Source: Streptomyces sp. NBC_01485 (GTDB lineage: Bacteria; Actinomycetota; Actinomycetes; Streptomycetales; Streptomycetaceae). From it: a stretch of DNA of 64,000 nt. Location of the stretch: the NCBI RefSeq assembly GCF_036227125.1, contig NZ_CP109435.1, positions 2,790,001-2,854,000 on the forward strand, given 5' to 3'. Below, piece by piece: positions 18,384-28,749 of this stretch; position 1 is the first letter of the stretch; the number at the start of each line of letters is the position of its first letter. The position numbers and the translations under genes are program-made. The notes beneath the pieces were generated by a model that was given only the letters and a program-made list of their open reading frames with translations, was not told the origin of the DNA and did no database searches.

Positions 18384-19361
18384 ATGAGCGAACACTTCGG
18401 AACACTTTCCGACGGCACCCCGGTCCACCGCTGGACGCTGGAGCGGGCGGGCACGCGGGTGCGGGTTCTGTCGTACGGCGGCATCGTGCAGTCGGTCGAG
18501 GTCCCGGACCGGGACGGGCACGCGGCGAACGTGGTGCTGGGGTTCGCGGACCTGGACGGCTATCTCGCGCATCCGGAGCCCTACCTCGGCGCGCTGGTCG
18601 GGCGGTACGCCAACCGGATCGCGCACGCCCGCTTCCCGCTGGACGGGGTGACGTACGCGCTGGAGCCGAACAACGCGCCGAACTCCCTGCACGGCGGCGG
18701 GCGCGGATTCGACAAGTGGGTGTGGGACGTGGCGCCGGTGGCGCACGGGCTGCGGCTGAGCCGGGTCGCCGCGCACGGCGAGGAGGGTTTCCCGGGCCGG
18801 CTGGAGGTCTCGGCGACGTACACGCTCGACGCGTCGGGGGCGCTGCGGCTGGCGTACGAGGCGGTCACGGACGCGCCGACGGTGGTGAACCTGACCAACC
18901 ACAGCTACTTCAACCTCGGCGGGCCGGGCAGCGGGGCGGCGAGCGGGCACGAGCTGCGGCTCGCGGCCGGCCACTACACGCCGGTCGACTCCGATCTGAT
19001 CCCGGCGGGCGAGCCGGCCGCCGTGGCCGGCACCCGCTTCGACTTCCGCGGCACCCGCAAGATCGGCACCGACTACGACCACAACTTCGTGCTCGACAAG
19101 GGTGTCACCGGCGCACCGGAGGAGGTGGCCGAGCTGCACGATCCGGCGACCGGGCGGGTCCTGACCGTGGCGACGACCGAGCCGGGGCTCCAGGTGTACA
19201 CGGCGGAACATCTGGGCGAGCCGTTCGTGCCCTGCGAGGGCGTCGCGCTGGAGACCCAGCACTTCCCCGACTCCCCGAACCGTCCGGATTTCCCGAGCAC
19301 GGTGCTGCGGCCGGGGGACGTGTACCGGTCGGAGACGGTGTACGGCTTCTCGATGCGGTAA
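18384..19361 (+). CDS. galM: Aldose 1-epimerase (mutarotase)
   Basis: 325 residues, cytoplasmic. It interconverts alpha and beta anomers of galactose, glucose or related aldoses. Motifs: LSYGGIVQSVEVPDRDG, YLGALVGRYANRIA, the catalytic His in NLTNHSYFNL and the general-base Glu in [11 protein letters not shown]. No signal peptide, in contrast to the remnant of a secreted paralogue at 38530. A closely preceding TAGGGT box suggests its own leaderless promoter. Followed by three GAGCCGTA repeats and a terminator. Confidence 0.94.
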   Translation: MSEHFGTLSDGTPVHRWTLERAGTRVRVLSYGGIVQSVEVPDRDGHAANVVLGFADLDGYLAHPEPYLGALVGRYANRIAHARFPLDGVTYALEPNNAPNSLHGGGRGFDKWVWDVAPVAHGLRLSRVAAHGEEGFPGRLEVSATYTLDASGALRLAYEAVTDAPTVVNLTNHSYFNLGGPGSGAASGHELRLAAGHYTPVDSDLIPAGEPAAVAGTRFDFRGTRKIGTDYDHNFVLDKGVTGAPEEVAELHDPATGRVLTVATTEPGLQVYTAEHLGEPFVPCEGVALETQHFPDSPNRPDFPSTVLRPGDVYRSETVYGFSMR

Positions 19362-19410
19362 AGAGCCGTAGGGGTCCCGAGCCGTAAGCCCGAGCCGTAA
19401 AAAAGATGTT

Positions 19411-19444
19411 GCCCCGGTCCGGGGGTCAGGTCCCGGACCGGGGC
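19411..19444. terminator. Terminator between galM and the GH3 gene
   Basis: Perfect 13-bp GC-rich inverted repeat (19411-19423, 19432-19444) with an 8-nt loop, preceded by AAAAAA on the plus strand, between convergent genes. Confidence 0.85.
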
Positions 19445-19470
19445 TGTTCATGGGGGCGACGGGCGCCTGA

Positions 19471-21966
<2,496 letters not shown>

Positions 21967-22086
21967 GGGGGTGCCTCCTCGTTGAGCGTGAGTGCTGTTC
22001 CCCCATCGTGCACCGGTTGCCTGTAGAGCGGTAGGTTTCGTTATCCTGCCGTTACCTTTCCTGCCCGGATGCCGTACCGTGACGGC

Positions 22087-22653
22087 ATGAGCGCCAGGAC
22101 GACCAGGAGCGAGGAACGGCGGGCGGAGATCGTCCGGGCCGCCCTGGAGGTGATCGCCGAGCGCGGTTACCGGGGTGCGAGCCTGGCCGCGGTGGCGGAG
22201 CGGGTGGGCCTGACCCAGCAGGGGCTGCTGCACCACTTCCCGTCGAAGGAGGCGCTGCTGGTGGCGGTGCTCCAGGAACGGGACCAGTGGGACGCGCGGC
22301 CGGACTCACAGTGGCGGCTCGACCTGCTGCTCTCGCTCGTCGAGTACAACGCCATGCGGCCCGCGATCATCCAGACCTTCTCGGCGCTGCTCGGCGAGAG
22401 CGTCACCGAGGGGCATCCGGCGCGCGACTACTTCACCGACCGCTACCGCACCGTGCGCGAGAGCATGGCGGCGGTCCTGCGCGCGAAGTACGGCGACCGC
22501 GTCCCCAGCGGCCTTCCTCCCGAACGCGTGGCGCCCCTCCTCGTGGCCGTACTGGACGGCCTCCAGTACCAGTGGCTGCTGGACCCGGAGTCGGTGGACA
22601 TGCCGGCGGCCTTCCGGGACTTCCTCATGCTGCTGGGCGAGCCCGTGGACTGA
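22087..22653 (+). CDS. TetR-family regulator
   Basis: 188 residues. N-terminal HTH (RGYRGASLAAVAERVGLTQ, then QGLLHHFPSKEALL) and a TetR_C ligand domain. A TACCGT box (22075-22080) lies 6 nt before the ATG at 22087, so probably leaderless. Divergent from the GH3 glucosidase and probably its regulator. The 120-bp gap contains GTTA-N8-GTTA direct repeats (22040-22055 region) that could be an operator, weakly supported. Confidence 0.88.
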   Translation: MSARTTRSEERRAEIVRAALEVIAERGYRGASLAAVAERVGLTQQGLLHHFPSKEALLVAVLQERDQWDARPDSQWRLDLLLSLVEYNAMRPAIIQTFSALLGESVTEGHPARDYFTDRYRTVRESMAAVLRAKYGDRVPSGLPPERVAPLLVAVLDGLQYQWLLDPESVDMPAAFRDFLMLLGEPVD

Positions 22654-22839
22654 GAGGGCTGCGGGGGAGCAGGGCCTGCGGGGGAGCAGGGCCTGCGGGG
22701 GCTGAGGGGGAGCGGGGCTGAGGCATGGCGTGGACCACTTCCGGCACGGGATACTTCCGCCGTCCCACACCCACGCTCCCCCAGTCCCCCGCTCCCCCGC
22801 TCCCCCGCTCCCCACAGCGACGGAAGGACCCGAACCCCC
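22654..22839 (+). repeat. G-rich then C-rich simple repeats
   Basis: About 70 bp of repeats of the type CTGCGGGGGAGCAGGGC (22660-22725) are followed 50 bp later by a C-rich run of CTCCCCCG units (about 22777-22812). The two halves are partly complementary, so the transcript could fold into a long stem, and the G-rich half has several G5 runs able to form quadruplexes. No gene is seen here. Confidence 0.6.
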
Positions 22840-23422
22840 GTGCATTCCATACGAGTTCGTGTCGGCGTTCTCAGCCTGGCCCTGCCGGCCGGCCTCTCCG
22901 CTCCCACGACCGCCACCGCCGCCGCAGCCAGCGAGGCGGCCCCAGGCGGCACCATTGAGGAACAACGGCTGGACAAGGCCGTCCCCCAAGAGATCCTGGC
23001 CCGTTCCGGATTCGACTCCGTGGCACCGGAGTTGGCCCGCGCGCTCGACTCCGCGCGCTCCTACGCCGAGGCCCGTCAGGTCGTCGCGCGCCAGGGGTCG
23101 GCGCTGTGGCGGCGGGCCGTCGACCGGGTGCAGGGTCGGGGGCCGGCCGGCGGTGATCTGAGCCGGGACGACGACCGGCCGCTGTACTGGGCGCGGTTGG
23201 GGATGACCCGGGAAGTGCGAACCTGCCACCCTCCTGCGCGACCGGCTGGGACTGCACGGCAGCCTGCCGGGCGGGCATGTGCACACGCCGGTGCTGCAGT
23301 TCGGGACCGGCAACACCGATCCGGCGACCGGGAAGGTGACCGACCCGGAGTTCGTACGGAACCGGCTGGACATCGTCGCCCAGGTGCGGGCGATCCTGGG
23401 CGTGGCGGCGGCCGGTGCGTAG
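22840..23422 (+). pseudogene. Secreted pyroglutamyl peptidase, internal out-of-frame deletion
   Basis: The GTG at 22840 with GGAAGGA upstream starts a signal peptide (VGVLSLALPAGLSAPTTATA) and the N-terminal family region (EEQRLDKAVPQEILARSGFDSVAP, in two parts) up to YWARLGMTREVRT. From about 23216-23225 the coding sequence jumps to the C-terminal part in another frame: ATLLRDRLGLHGSLPGGHVHTPVLQFG ... RNRLDIVAQVRAILG, ending at the TAG at 23420. By comparison with the family as I remember it (about 400 residues), roughly 200 residues including the catalytic Glu and Cys are gone; only the His of HVHTP remains. Clear deletion pseudogene. Confidence 0.8.
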
Positions 23423-23448
23423 GCGTGGTCGCGTAGGCGTCGCCTCGG

Positions 23449-24252
23449 TCAGGAGGCGGCGGTCTCGCCTTCCGGGGCGTCGGCGGGCTGCTCGTAGTCG
23501 TCCCGCGTCTCCTCGCCGAGCAGGTCGCGGGCCATCAGGGTCGCGCCCGCGACCGCGCCCGGCATCAGGAACACCGCGACGAACGGGACCAGGAAGGCGA
23601 GGCCCAGCGGGGTGCCGAAGCCCCAGACCAGGGTCTTGCGGGAGCGGAGCAGGGCGAGGCGGGCGCGCAGGTCGACGCCCCGGCGCTGGAGGGCGACGGC
23701 GGCGAGTTCCTCGGTGAGGAAGAAGCCGGTGACGAAGAAGCCGACCACCGGGACGACCGTCTGCCCGGCGACCGGGACGAACCCGAGGGCGAACAGCAGC
23801 ACGCCCCACACCAGCGCGCGGGCCAGGATGCGGAGGCTGTCGCGGGCGGAGAGCCACAGTTCGCGCCAGAGCGGCAGCCCGGACTCGGGGGCCGTGCCGT
23901 CGGGCGAGACGTCCCGGTCGACCTTCTCGGAGAGGGCCTCGTAGAAGGGCTGGCCGAGCAGGAGGGTGACCGCGGTGAAGGTGAGGACGGCGAGGAGGAG
24001 GCCGAGGGCGAACAGCACGGCGGTGAGGAAGCCGCGGAAGAGGCCCTGCCAGGGGCTGGACCAGTCGTCGGCGAAGGGGGTGGTCCAGGCGACGAAGCCG
24101 CCGCCCCAGAGGGCGAGTGCGACGAAGGCGGCGATGTACAGGACGAGGGTGATGAGGCCGGGGATCAGGCCGAAGCTGTACTGCCTGCCGTGACGGGCCA
24201 CCCACTTCTGGCCCTGTAGCAAGTAGTTGAAGCCCACCCCGAGATCGCGCAT
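23449..24252 (-). CDS. EI24/CysZ-like membrane protein
   Basis: 267 residues with about four to six hydrophobic helices (starts near residues 30, 75, 150 and 215) and the family pattern GLIPGLITLVLY near the N-terminus. EI24-domain proteins include the sulfate permease CysZ; the transport role here is unproven, as no sulfur genes are nearby. TAAAGT (complement of 24260-24265) lies exactly 7 nt before the ATG and there is no Shine-Dalgarno, so a leaderless start is likely. The C-terminal tail is acidic (DYEQPADAPEGETAAS). Confidence 0.88.
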   Translation of the reverse strand: MRDLGVGFNYLLQGQKWVARHGRQYSFGLIPGLITLVLYIAAFVALALWGGGFVAWTTPFADDWSSPWQGLFRGFLTAVLFALGLLLAVLTFTAVTLLLGQPFYEALSEKVDRDVSPDGTAPESGLPLWRELWLSARDSLRILARALVWGVLLFALGFVPVAGQTVVPVVGFFVTGFFLTEELAAVALQRRGVDLRARLALLRSRKTLVWGFGTPLGLAFLVPFVAVFLMPGAVAGATLMARDLLGEETRDDYEQPADAPEGETAAS

Positions 24253-24689
24253 GGCCGGAACTTTACCGTGGGCGCTCCCGTACCCGTCCGGCGGTCCTCG
24301 CAGGCCACATCCCTAAGCCGTCCCCAGGCGATCCCTCGGCTGTCCCTAGGCCATCCATGGGTCGTCCCGGGGCCGTCCGGGGTGTCGAGGACACCAACAC
24401 CCTCTTGTTGCAGTTGAGTCGAACAGGTACACCTCGCCGTACCGATCTCCGGAAGCAACGATCTCGGCAAGTCCAGAGGAGGTACGCGTGCGCACCACGA
24501 GCACCTGCCCTGCCCGGCCTGTTCTGATCACCGCCCTCGCCCGCACGCTGTCCTGTTCGGCACGGAGCCTCTCTTCCGGGATCATCCGAAGGGGGAGTTC
24601 CCGCAGGTCGCACAGGCATTGATCACCATGGCACACGCAGACGCACACGCACAGGCACACGCAAGCAGCGGGCTGGTTGAGGAGAGCGG
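24253..24689. other. Intergenic region without a convincing gene
   Basis: 437 bp between divergent genes. It contains the minus-strand -10 box of the EI24 gene, irregular repeats of GGC-N-GTCCC type (24310-24380), and an ACAC-rich repeat (24631-24664, units GCACACGC). A plus-strand GTG at 24491 with GGAGG upstream opens only a 44-codon frame of no recognisable character. I see no RNA gene. Confidence 0.5.
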
Positions 24690-25871
24690 ATGACTCGGTT
24701 GCATCGGTCGGCCAAGGAGATCCACGGCACCGTCGCCGACGGTTTCGAAGCGGTGCGGGAGGAGTTCGCCGCGTTCGTCGCGGAGGAACGGCCCGACTAC
24801 GAAGGCCAGTTGTGTGCGTACGTGCACGGCAAGCGGGTCGTCGACCTGTGGGTGCCCGGGGACGATGCCGACGTCGGCCCCGAGTCCCTCTACGGCGTCT
24901 ACTCGTCGACCAAGGGCGCCGCCCATCTCGTGGTCGCACTCCTCGTGCAGGAGGGCACCCTGGAGCTGGACCGCAAAGTCACCTACTACTGGCCGGAGTT
25001 CAGCGCGGAGGGCAAGGGCGCGCTGACCCTGCGCGAGCTGCTCGCGCACCGGGCCGGGGTGGTCGGCACGGACAGCGGCTTCACGCGGCAGGAGCTGGCC
25101 GACGACCGTCAGATCGCCGAACGCCTCGCCGACCAGCGGCCGTACTGGCGTCCGGGCACCGCCTTCGGCTACCACGGGCTGGTCATCGGGGCGCTCACCG
25201 GCGAGGTCGTACGGCGCGCGACGGGCCGTACGCTCCAGGAGGTGTACGAGGAGCGGGTGCGCGCCCCGTACGGGCTGGACTTCTTCCTGGGTCTGCCGGC
25301 GGTGCACGAGCCGCGCTTCCGCACCGCGCAGCCGATGGCGCCGACCGCCGAACAGCGGGCACTGCTGGACGCCCGGCCCGGCGGGCCGCACACCCTCGCC
25401 GCCATCGCCTTCAACCGCCACACCGCCGAGCCGACCGACCTGGAACTCCTGCCCAACGACCCCCTGATCCGCGCCAAGGGGCCTGCCTCGGTGGGCGGGG
25501 TCGGCTCGGCGCGCGGGCTGGCCGGGCTGTACGCGGCGGCGATCAGCGAGGTCGACGGGAAGGCGCCGCTGCTGAAGGAGGACACGGCGGCGGAGTTCGG
25601 GCAGTTGCACTCCGTGGGGTACGACGTGGTGCTGCGCACGCACAAGGCGTTCGGGCTGGGTTTCCAGGCGACCGCGGACACCTGGTACCCGTTCCTGGGC
25701 GCCGGGGCGTTCGGGCACAGCGGGGCGGGCGGCTGCCAGGCGTTCGCGGACCCGCGCAGCGGGCTCGCCTACGGCTACACGCGCCGCCGGTACGCCTTCC
25801 CGGGCGCGGCGGCACCGGAGAATTACCGGCTGGCGGAGGCCGTCCACCGGGCGGCGACGGCATCGCGCTGA
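24690..25871 (+). CDS. Serine hydrolase, beta-lactamase family esterase
   Basis: 393 residues, no signal peptide. The catalytic SxxK is SSTK (residues 72-75 in GVYSSTKGAAH), with the second catalytic Tyr in FGYHGLVIGALTGEV, and a late GHSGAGG box replacing KTG. This pattern fits the EstB/family VIII esterase group (hydrolysis of short-chain esters or lactones), not resistance. GAGGAGAG ends 4 nt before the ATG at 24690. Followed by CTGAC-type short repeats (25873-25915) and a terminator. Confidence 0.9.
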   Translation: MTRLHRSAKEIHGTVADGFEAVREEFAAFVAEERPDYEGQLCAYVHGKRVVDLWVPGDDADVGPESLYGVYSSTKGAAHLVVALLVQEGTLELDRKVTYYWPEFSAEGKGALTLRELLAHRAGVVGTDSGFTRQELADDRQIAERLADQRPYWRPGTAFGYHGLVIGALTGEVVRRATGRTLQEVYEERVRAPYGLDFFLGLPAVHEPRFRTAQPMAPTAEQRALLDARPGGPHTLAAIAFNRHTAEPTDLELLPNDPLIRAKGPASVGGVGSARGLAGLYAAAISEVDGKAPLLKEDTAAEFGQLHSVGYDVVLRTHKAFGLGFQATADTWYPFLGAGAFGHSGAGGCQAFADPRSGLAYGYTRRRYAFPGAAAPENYRLAEAVHRAATASR

Positions 25872-25922
25872 GGTACTGGCTGACACGGACTGACGCTGAC
25901 TGGCACTGACTGATACGCAGGC

Positions 25923-25956
25923 GAAGGCCGCACCCCCCGCCGAGGGTGCGGCCTTC
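25923..25956. terminator. Terminator between convergent genes
   Basis: Perfect 13-bp stem (25923-25935 with 25944-25956), 8-nt loop, between the esterase (+) and the oxidoreductase (-) stops. Confidence 0.85.
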
Positions 25957-25987
25957 GGTCATGTGCGGACTGACGCGGGGAAGACGG

Positions 25988-27007
25988 TCAGAGCTTGACG
26001 ATCATCTTTCCGGTGTTGTCGCCGCGCAGCACCCCGAGGAACGCCTCAAGGTTGTTCTCGATGCCCTCGACGACCGTCTCGCGGTACTTCAGCTCGCCGG
26101 AACGGATCCAGCCGCCGACCTCCTGGACGAACTGCGGCTGGAGGTCGTAGTGGTCGCCGACGAGGAGGCCCTCGATGCGGCCGCGGGTCTGGATGAGGCG
26201 GGCGAGGTTCTTGGGCCCGGGGGCGGCCTCGGTGTTGTTGTAGACCGAGATCATGCCGCAGATCGCGATCCGGCCGTGCAGGTTGAGGGAGCCTATGGCG
26301 GCCTCGAGGTGGTCGCCGCCGACGTTGTCGAAGTAGACGTCCACGCCGTCCGGGGCGGCCTCGCGGAGCTGCTCGGCGACCGGGCCGTTCTTGTAGTTGA
26401 AGGCCGCGTCGAAGCCGTACTCCTCGACGAGGACCTTGACCTTGTCGTCGGAGCCGGCCGAGCCGATGACCCGGGAGGCGCCCTTCAGCTTGGCGATCTG
26501 GCCGACCTGGCCGCCGACGGCACCGGCCGCGCCCGACACGAAGACGGAGTCGCCCTCCTTGAAGGAGGCGGTGCGCAGGAGACCGGCGTAGGCGGTGAGG
26601 CCGGTCATGCCGAGGACGCCGAGGTAGGTGGAGAGGGGCGCGGCCTCGGCGTCGACCTTGACGGCCTGCTTGGCGTCGAAGGTGGCGTACTCGCGCCAGC
26701 CGCCGAAGTGCAGGACGTGGTCGCCGGCCGCGATGCCCTCGGCGTTCGAGACGACGACCTCGCCGACCGCACCGCCCTGCATGGCCTTGCCCAGCTCGAA
26801 GGGGGCGGTGTACGACTTGGCGGCGCTCATGCGGCCGCGCATGTACGGGTCGACGGAGACGTAGGCGTTGCGGACCAGCACCTCACCCGGGCCGGGCTGC
26901 CGGATCTCCGCCTGGACCAGCTCGAAGTCCTCCGGCTTCGGCCAGCCGACGGGACGGCTGAGCAGACGCCATTCGCGGCTGGTGGTGGGGAGGGCGGAGT
27001 CGGTCAT
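25988..27007 (-). CDS. NADP-dependent medium-chain oxidoreductase (zinc-free, CurA/leukotriene B4 dehydrogenase type)
   Basis: 339 residues. Family marks: VSVDPYMRGRM near residue 48, the GDHVLHFGGWREYA region, the nucleotide-binding loop VSGAAGAVGGQVGQIAKLKG, and VDVYFDNVGG. These enzymes reduce the C=C bond of enones with NADPH. No zinc-binding Cys set is present. The ATG at 27007 has AAAGGCAG upstream. Divergent from MarR, which probably represses it; a TTGACA (complement of 27111-27116) with an 18-nt spacer to CATGGT could be its promoter. Confidence 0.92.
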   Translation of the reverse strand: MTDSALPTTSREWRLLSRPVGWPKPEDFELVQAEIRQPGPGEVLVRNAYVSVDPYMRGRMSAAKSYTAPFELGKAMQGGAVGEVVVSNAEGIAAGDHVLHFGGWREYATFDAKQAVKVDAEAAPLSTYLGVLGMTGLTAYAGLLRTASFKEGDSVFVSGAAGAVGGQVGQIAKLKGASRVIGSAGSDDKVKVLVEEYGFDAAFNYKNGPVAEQLREAAPDGVDVYFDNVGGDHLEAAIGSLNLHGRIAICGMISVYNNTEAAPGPKNLARLIQTRGRIEGLLVGDHYDLQPQFVQEVGGWIRSGELKYRETVVEGIENNLEAFLGVLRGDNTGKMIVKL

Positions 27008-27042
27008 GGGGGGCTGCCTTTCACACGTCGCACGCTTCAAAA

Positions 27043-27081
27043 GCTTCACTGAGATGCTTCACCGAAATGCTTCACTACCTG
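27043..27081 (+). repeat. Tandem 13-bp repeats in the MarR/oxidoreductase gap
   Basis: Three consecutive units starting GCTTCAC (27043, 27056, 27069), spaced exactly 13 bp, preceded by a fourth partial copy GCTTCAA at 27034. They lie between the promoters and the oxidoreductase start, so in its 5' untranslated region. They may be operator half-sites for MarR. Confidence 0.6.
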
Positions 27082-27138
27082 AAACAACCATGCACCTTAA
27101 TATTTCATGTTGTCAAGTAAAGGGGGTACCCTCGAACC

Positions 27139-27576
27139 ATGGCCACCCCACATCCGACCCCCGTTACCGACCCTCTGACCATGGAGGTCGTGGAGCTGAT
27201 CGGCGAGGTCGTGGACCGCTTCTACCAGGACTACGAGGAGGCCGCCGCAGGTCACGCGCTGACCGGCGCGCAGGCCCGGCTGCTGAGCCTGCTCTCGCTG
27301 GAGCCGCTGCCGATGCGCAAGCTGGCGCAGAAGCTGAAGTGCGAGCCGTCCAACGTGACCGGCATCGTCGACCGGCTGGAGTCCCGCGGCCTGGTCGAAC
27401 GGCGGCCCGACCCGGCCGACCGGCGCGTGAAGCTGGCGGCGGCGACGGACGAGGGCCGGCGCATCGCCAAGGGGCTGCGCGAGTCGCTGCGGTTCGCACG
27501 GGCGCCGCTGGCGGGGCTGGGGGAAGAGGAGCGGGTGGTGTTGCGGGGGATGCTGCAACGGATGCTGGCGGTGTAG
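27139..27576 (+). CDS. MarR-family regulator
   Basis: 145 residues; winged helix with recognition segment MRKLAQKLKCEPSNVTGIVDRLE and wing RRPDPADRRVKLAAATDEG. One Cys lies in the recognition region (KCEPSN), so thiol sensing is conceivable. A TACCCT box 6 nt before the ATG suggests leaderless transcription. Divergent from the enone reductase, the usual layout for MarR control of a detoxifying reductase. Confidence 0.92.
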   Translation: MATPHPTPVTDPLTMEVVELIGEVVDRFYQDYEEAAAGHALTGAQARLLSLLSLEPLPMRKLAQKLKCEPSNVTGIVDRLESRGLVERRPDPADRRVKLAAATDEGRRIAKGLRESLRFARAPLAGLGEEERVVLRGMLQRMLAV

Positions 27577-27589
27577 GGCACCCCTGGCT

Positions 27590-27665
27590 CCGGCGCCTGA
27601 CTCCAGGGCTTGACCCCGTGGCTTGCCCCAGGGGCTTGACCCCGGCTTGACCCCGGGGCTTGATC
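27590..27665 (+). repeat. Short tandem repeats of GGGCTTGACCCC type
   Basis: Five imperfect copies of a roughly 12-15 bp unit follow the marR stop, at about 27611, 27623, 27636, 27646 and 27657, and extend to the small gene convergent at 27698. The units are self-complementary (GGGG...CCCC), so they may act as a terminator cluster. Confidence 0.55.
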
Positions 27666-27697
27666 CGCCCCCGCCGCCGGACAGGCCCTGGTCGGCC

Positions 27698-27886
27698 CTA
27701 GTCGTCCGAGTTCGACTGCTGGTTCCTGCGGCCTCCGCGGTCCGACTGGCGCAGCAGTTCGCCCGCCGCCAGGGTCGCGGTGGCCACGGCGCGTGCCCAG
27801 CGGGGGCCGCCTCGCGATGCCCACCAGACGCAGGCGCAGCCGCCGAGGACGAGGACGAGAATCACCGACAGGACGAGCACGATCAC
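27698..27886 (-). CDS. Small single-pass membrane protein
   Basis: 62 residues: V-I-V-L-V-L-S-V-I-L-V-L-V-L-G-G-C, a hydrophobic N-terminal helix, then WASRGGPRWARAVATATLAAG and a polar tail (RQSDRGGRRNQQSNSDD). The GTG start overlaps the TGA of the upstream GntR gene (GTGA), and GGGAGGAGC is an excellent ribosome-binding site, so I accept it despite its size. LGGC resembles a lipobox but there is no charged n-region. Third gene of the UTRA/GntR operon; function unknown. Confidence 0.75.
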   Translation of the reverse strand: MIVLVLSVILVLVLGGCACVWWASRGGPRWARAVATATLAAGELLRQSDRGGRRNQQSNSDD

Positions 27887-28749
27887 GCTCCTCCCTCTCT
27901 TTCTTCTGTGGCTTGTTCTGTCGCTTGTTCTGTCGCTTGTTCTGTCGCTTGTTCTGCGGCTGGTTCCGTGGGTTCCGCCGTGAACTCGTACTGGAGCTCG
28001 TAGAGATGACCCGCCTTCACCATCACGGTCACCTCGACGGGGCGGTCGTCGTCGCTGCGGACGACGCGCAGTGTACGCAGCACCGGCATGCCGCTGGTGA
28101 GGCGGAGAGCCTGGCACTGCCGTTGGGTGGGGACCCGGGCCGAGACGCCGTCCGTGCTGCGGCGGGGCGGGTGGCCGAGTTCGGTCAGCAGGGCGGGGGT
28201 GCCGCCTCTGATCCGGCGGCGGTCGGTCAGGGGCGTGCCCCGGGCGATGCCCAACGGGTAGTAGGACTCGACGAGTTCGGCGGGTTCGTCGTCGACGAGG
28301 AGGATCTGACGGCGCAGCAGGGCGGTGCCGTCGGGCGGCAGGCCGAGGACGGCGCGGACGTCGGCCGGCGGGCGGGTCTCCGTGACGTCGAGGAGCTCGC
28401 TGCGGGCGTGCGTGCCGTGCTTGGCCGCCTCGGTGAGCCAGCGGTAGGGCCCTCCGGGGCTGCCCGGGGCCATCAGGGCGGCGGGCCGGACGGTGCGCTG
28501 GCGGTGCTCGCGGACGGTGACGGAGGCGCCCGCCCGGCCGACCACCAGGCGTTCGTCCTTGAGGAGTCGCAGGGCCTTCTGGACCGTGGCGCCGGCCGCC
28601 GCGAAGCGTTCCTTGAGCTGGGCGGTGGTGGGCAGGCTGGCGCCGGGGGCGAGCTCTCCGGTCATGATGTCGTCGCGCAGATCGGCCGCGATCCGCTCGT
28701 GCAGGGATCGGCGGTCGACGGCTTCCGGTTCTGCCTTGGGCACGGTCAT
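27883..28749 (-). CDS. GntR/HutC-type regulator with UTRA domain and EQAT-repeat tail
   Basis: 288 residues. The N-terminal winged helix (SLHERIAADLRDDIMTGELA ... LPTTAQLKERF ... ATVQKALRLLKDERLV) is followed by a UTRA effector-binding domain (about residues 95-255; VDDEPAELVESYYPLGIARGT). The C-terminus is a low-complexity tail of four EQAT units encoded by perfect 12-bp DNA repeats. ATGA overlap with the upstream UTRA-only gene and GTGA overlap with the downstream small gene give a three-gene coupled operon. Effector unknown. Confidence 0.88.
   Translation of the reverse strand: MTVPKAEPEAVDRRSLHERIAADLRDDIMTGELAPGASLPTTAQLKERFAAAGATVQKALRLLKDERLVVGRAGASVTVREHRQRTVRPAALMAPGSPGGPYRWLTEAAKHGTHARSELLDVTETRPPADVRAVLGLPPDGTALLRRQILLVDDEPAELVESYYPLGIARGTPLTDRRRIRGGTPALLTELGHPPRRSTDGVSARVPTQRQCQALRLTSGMPVLRTLRVVRSDDDRPVEVTVMVKAGHLYELQYEFTAEPTEPAAEQATEQATEQATEQATEEREGGA
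27911..27958 (-). repeat. 12-bp tandem repeat encoding (EQAT)n
   Basis: Three perfect and one near-perfect copies of GCTTGTTCTGTC (plus-strand view) at 27911, 27923, 27935 and 27947. They stay in frame, so copy number can change the regulator's tail length without breaking the gene. Confidence 0.9.

Noticed and set aside
24491..24622. 44-codon plus-strand frame with GGAGG upstream
   Set aside because: Ser/Arg-rich, no hydrophobic or domain pattern; probably chance.
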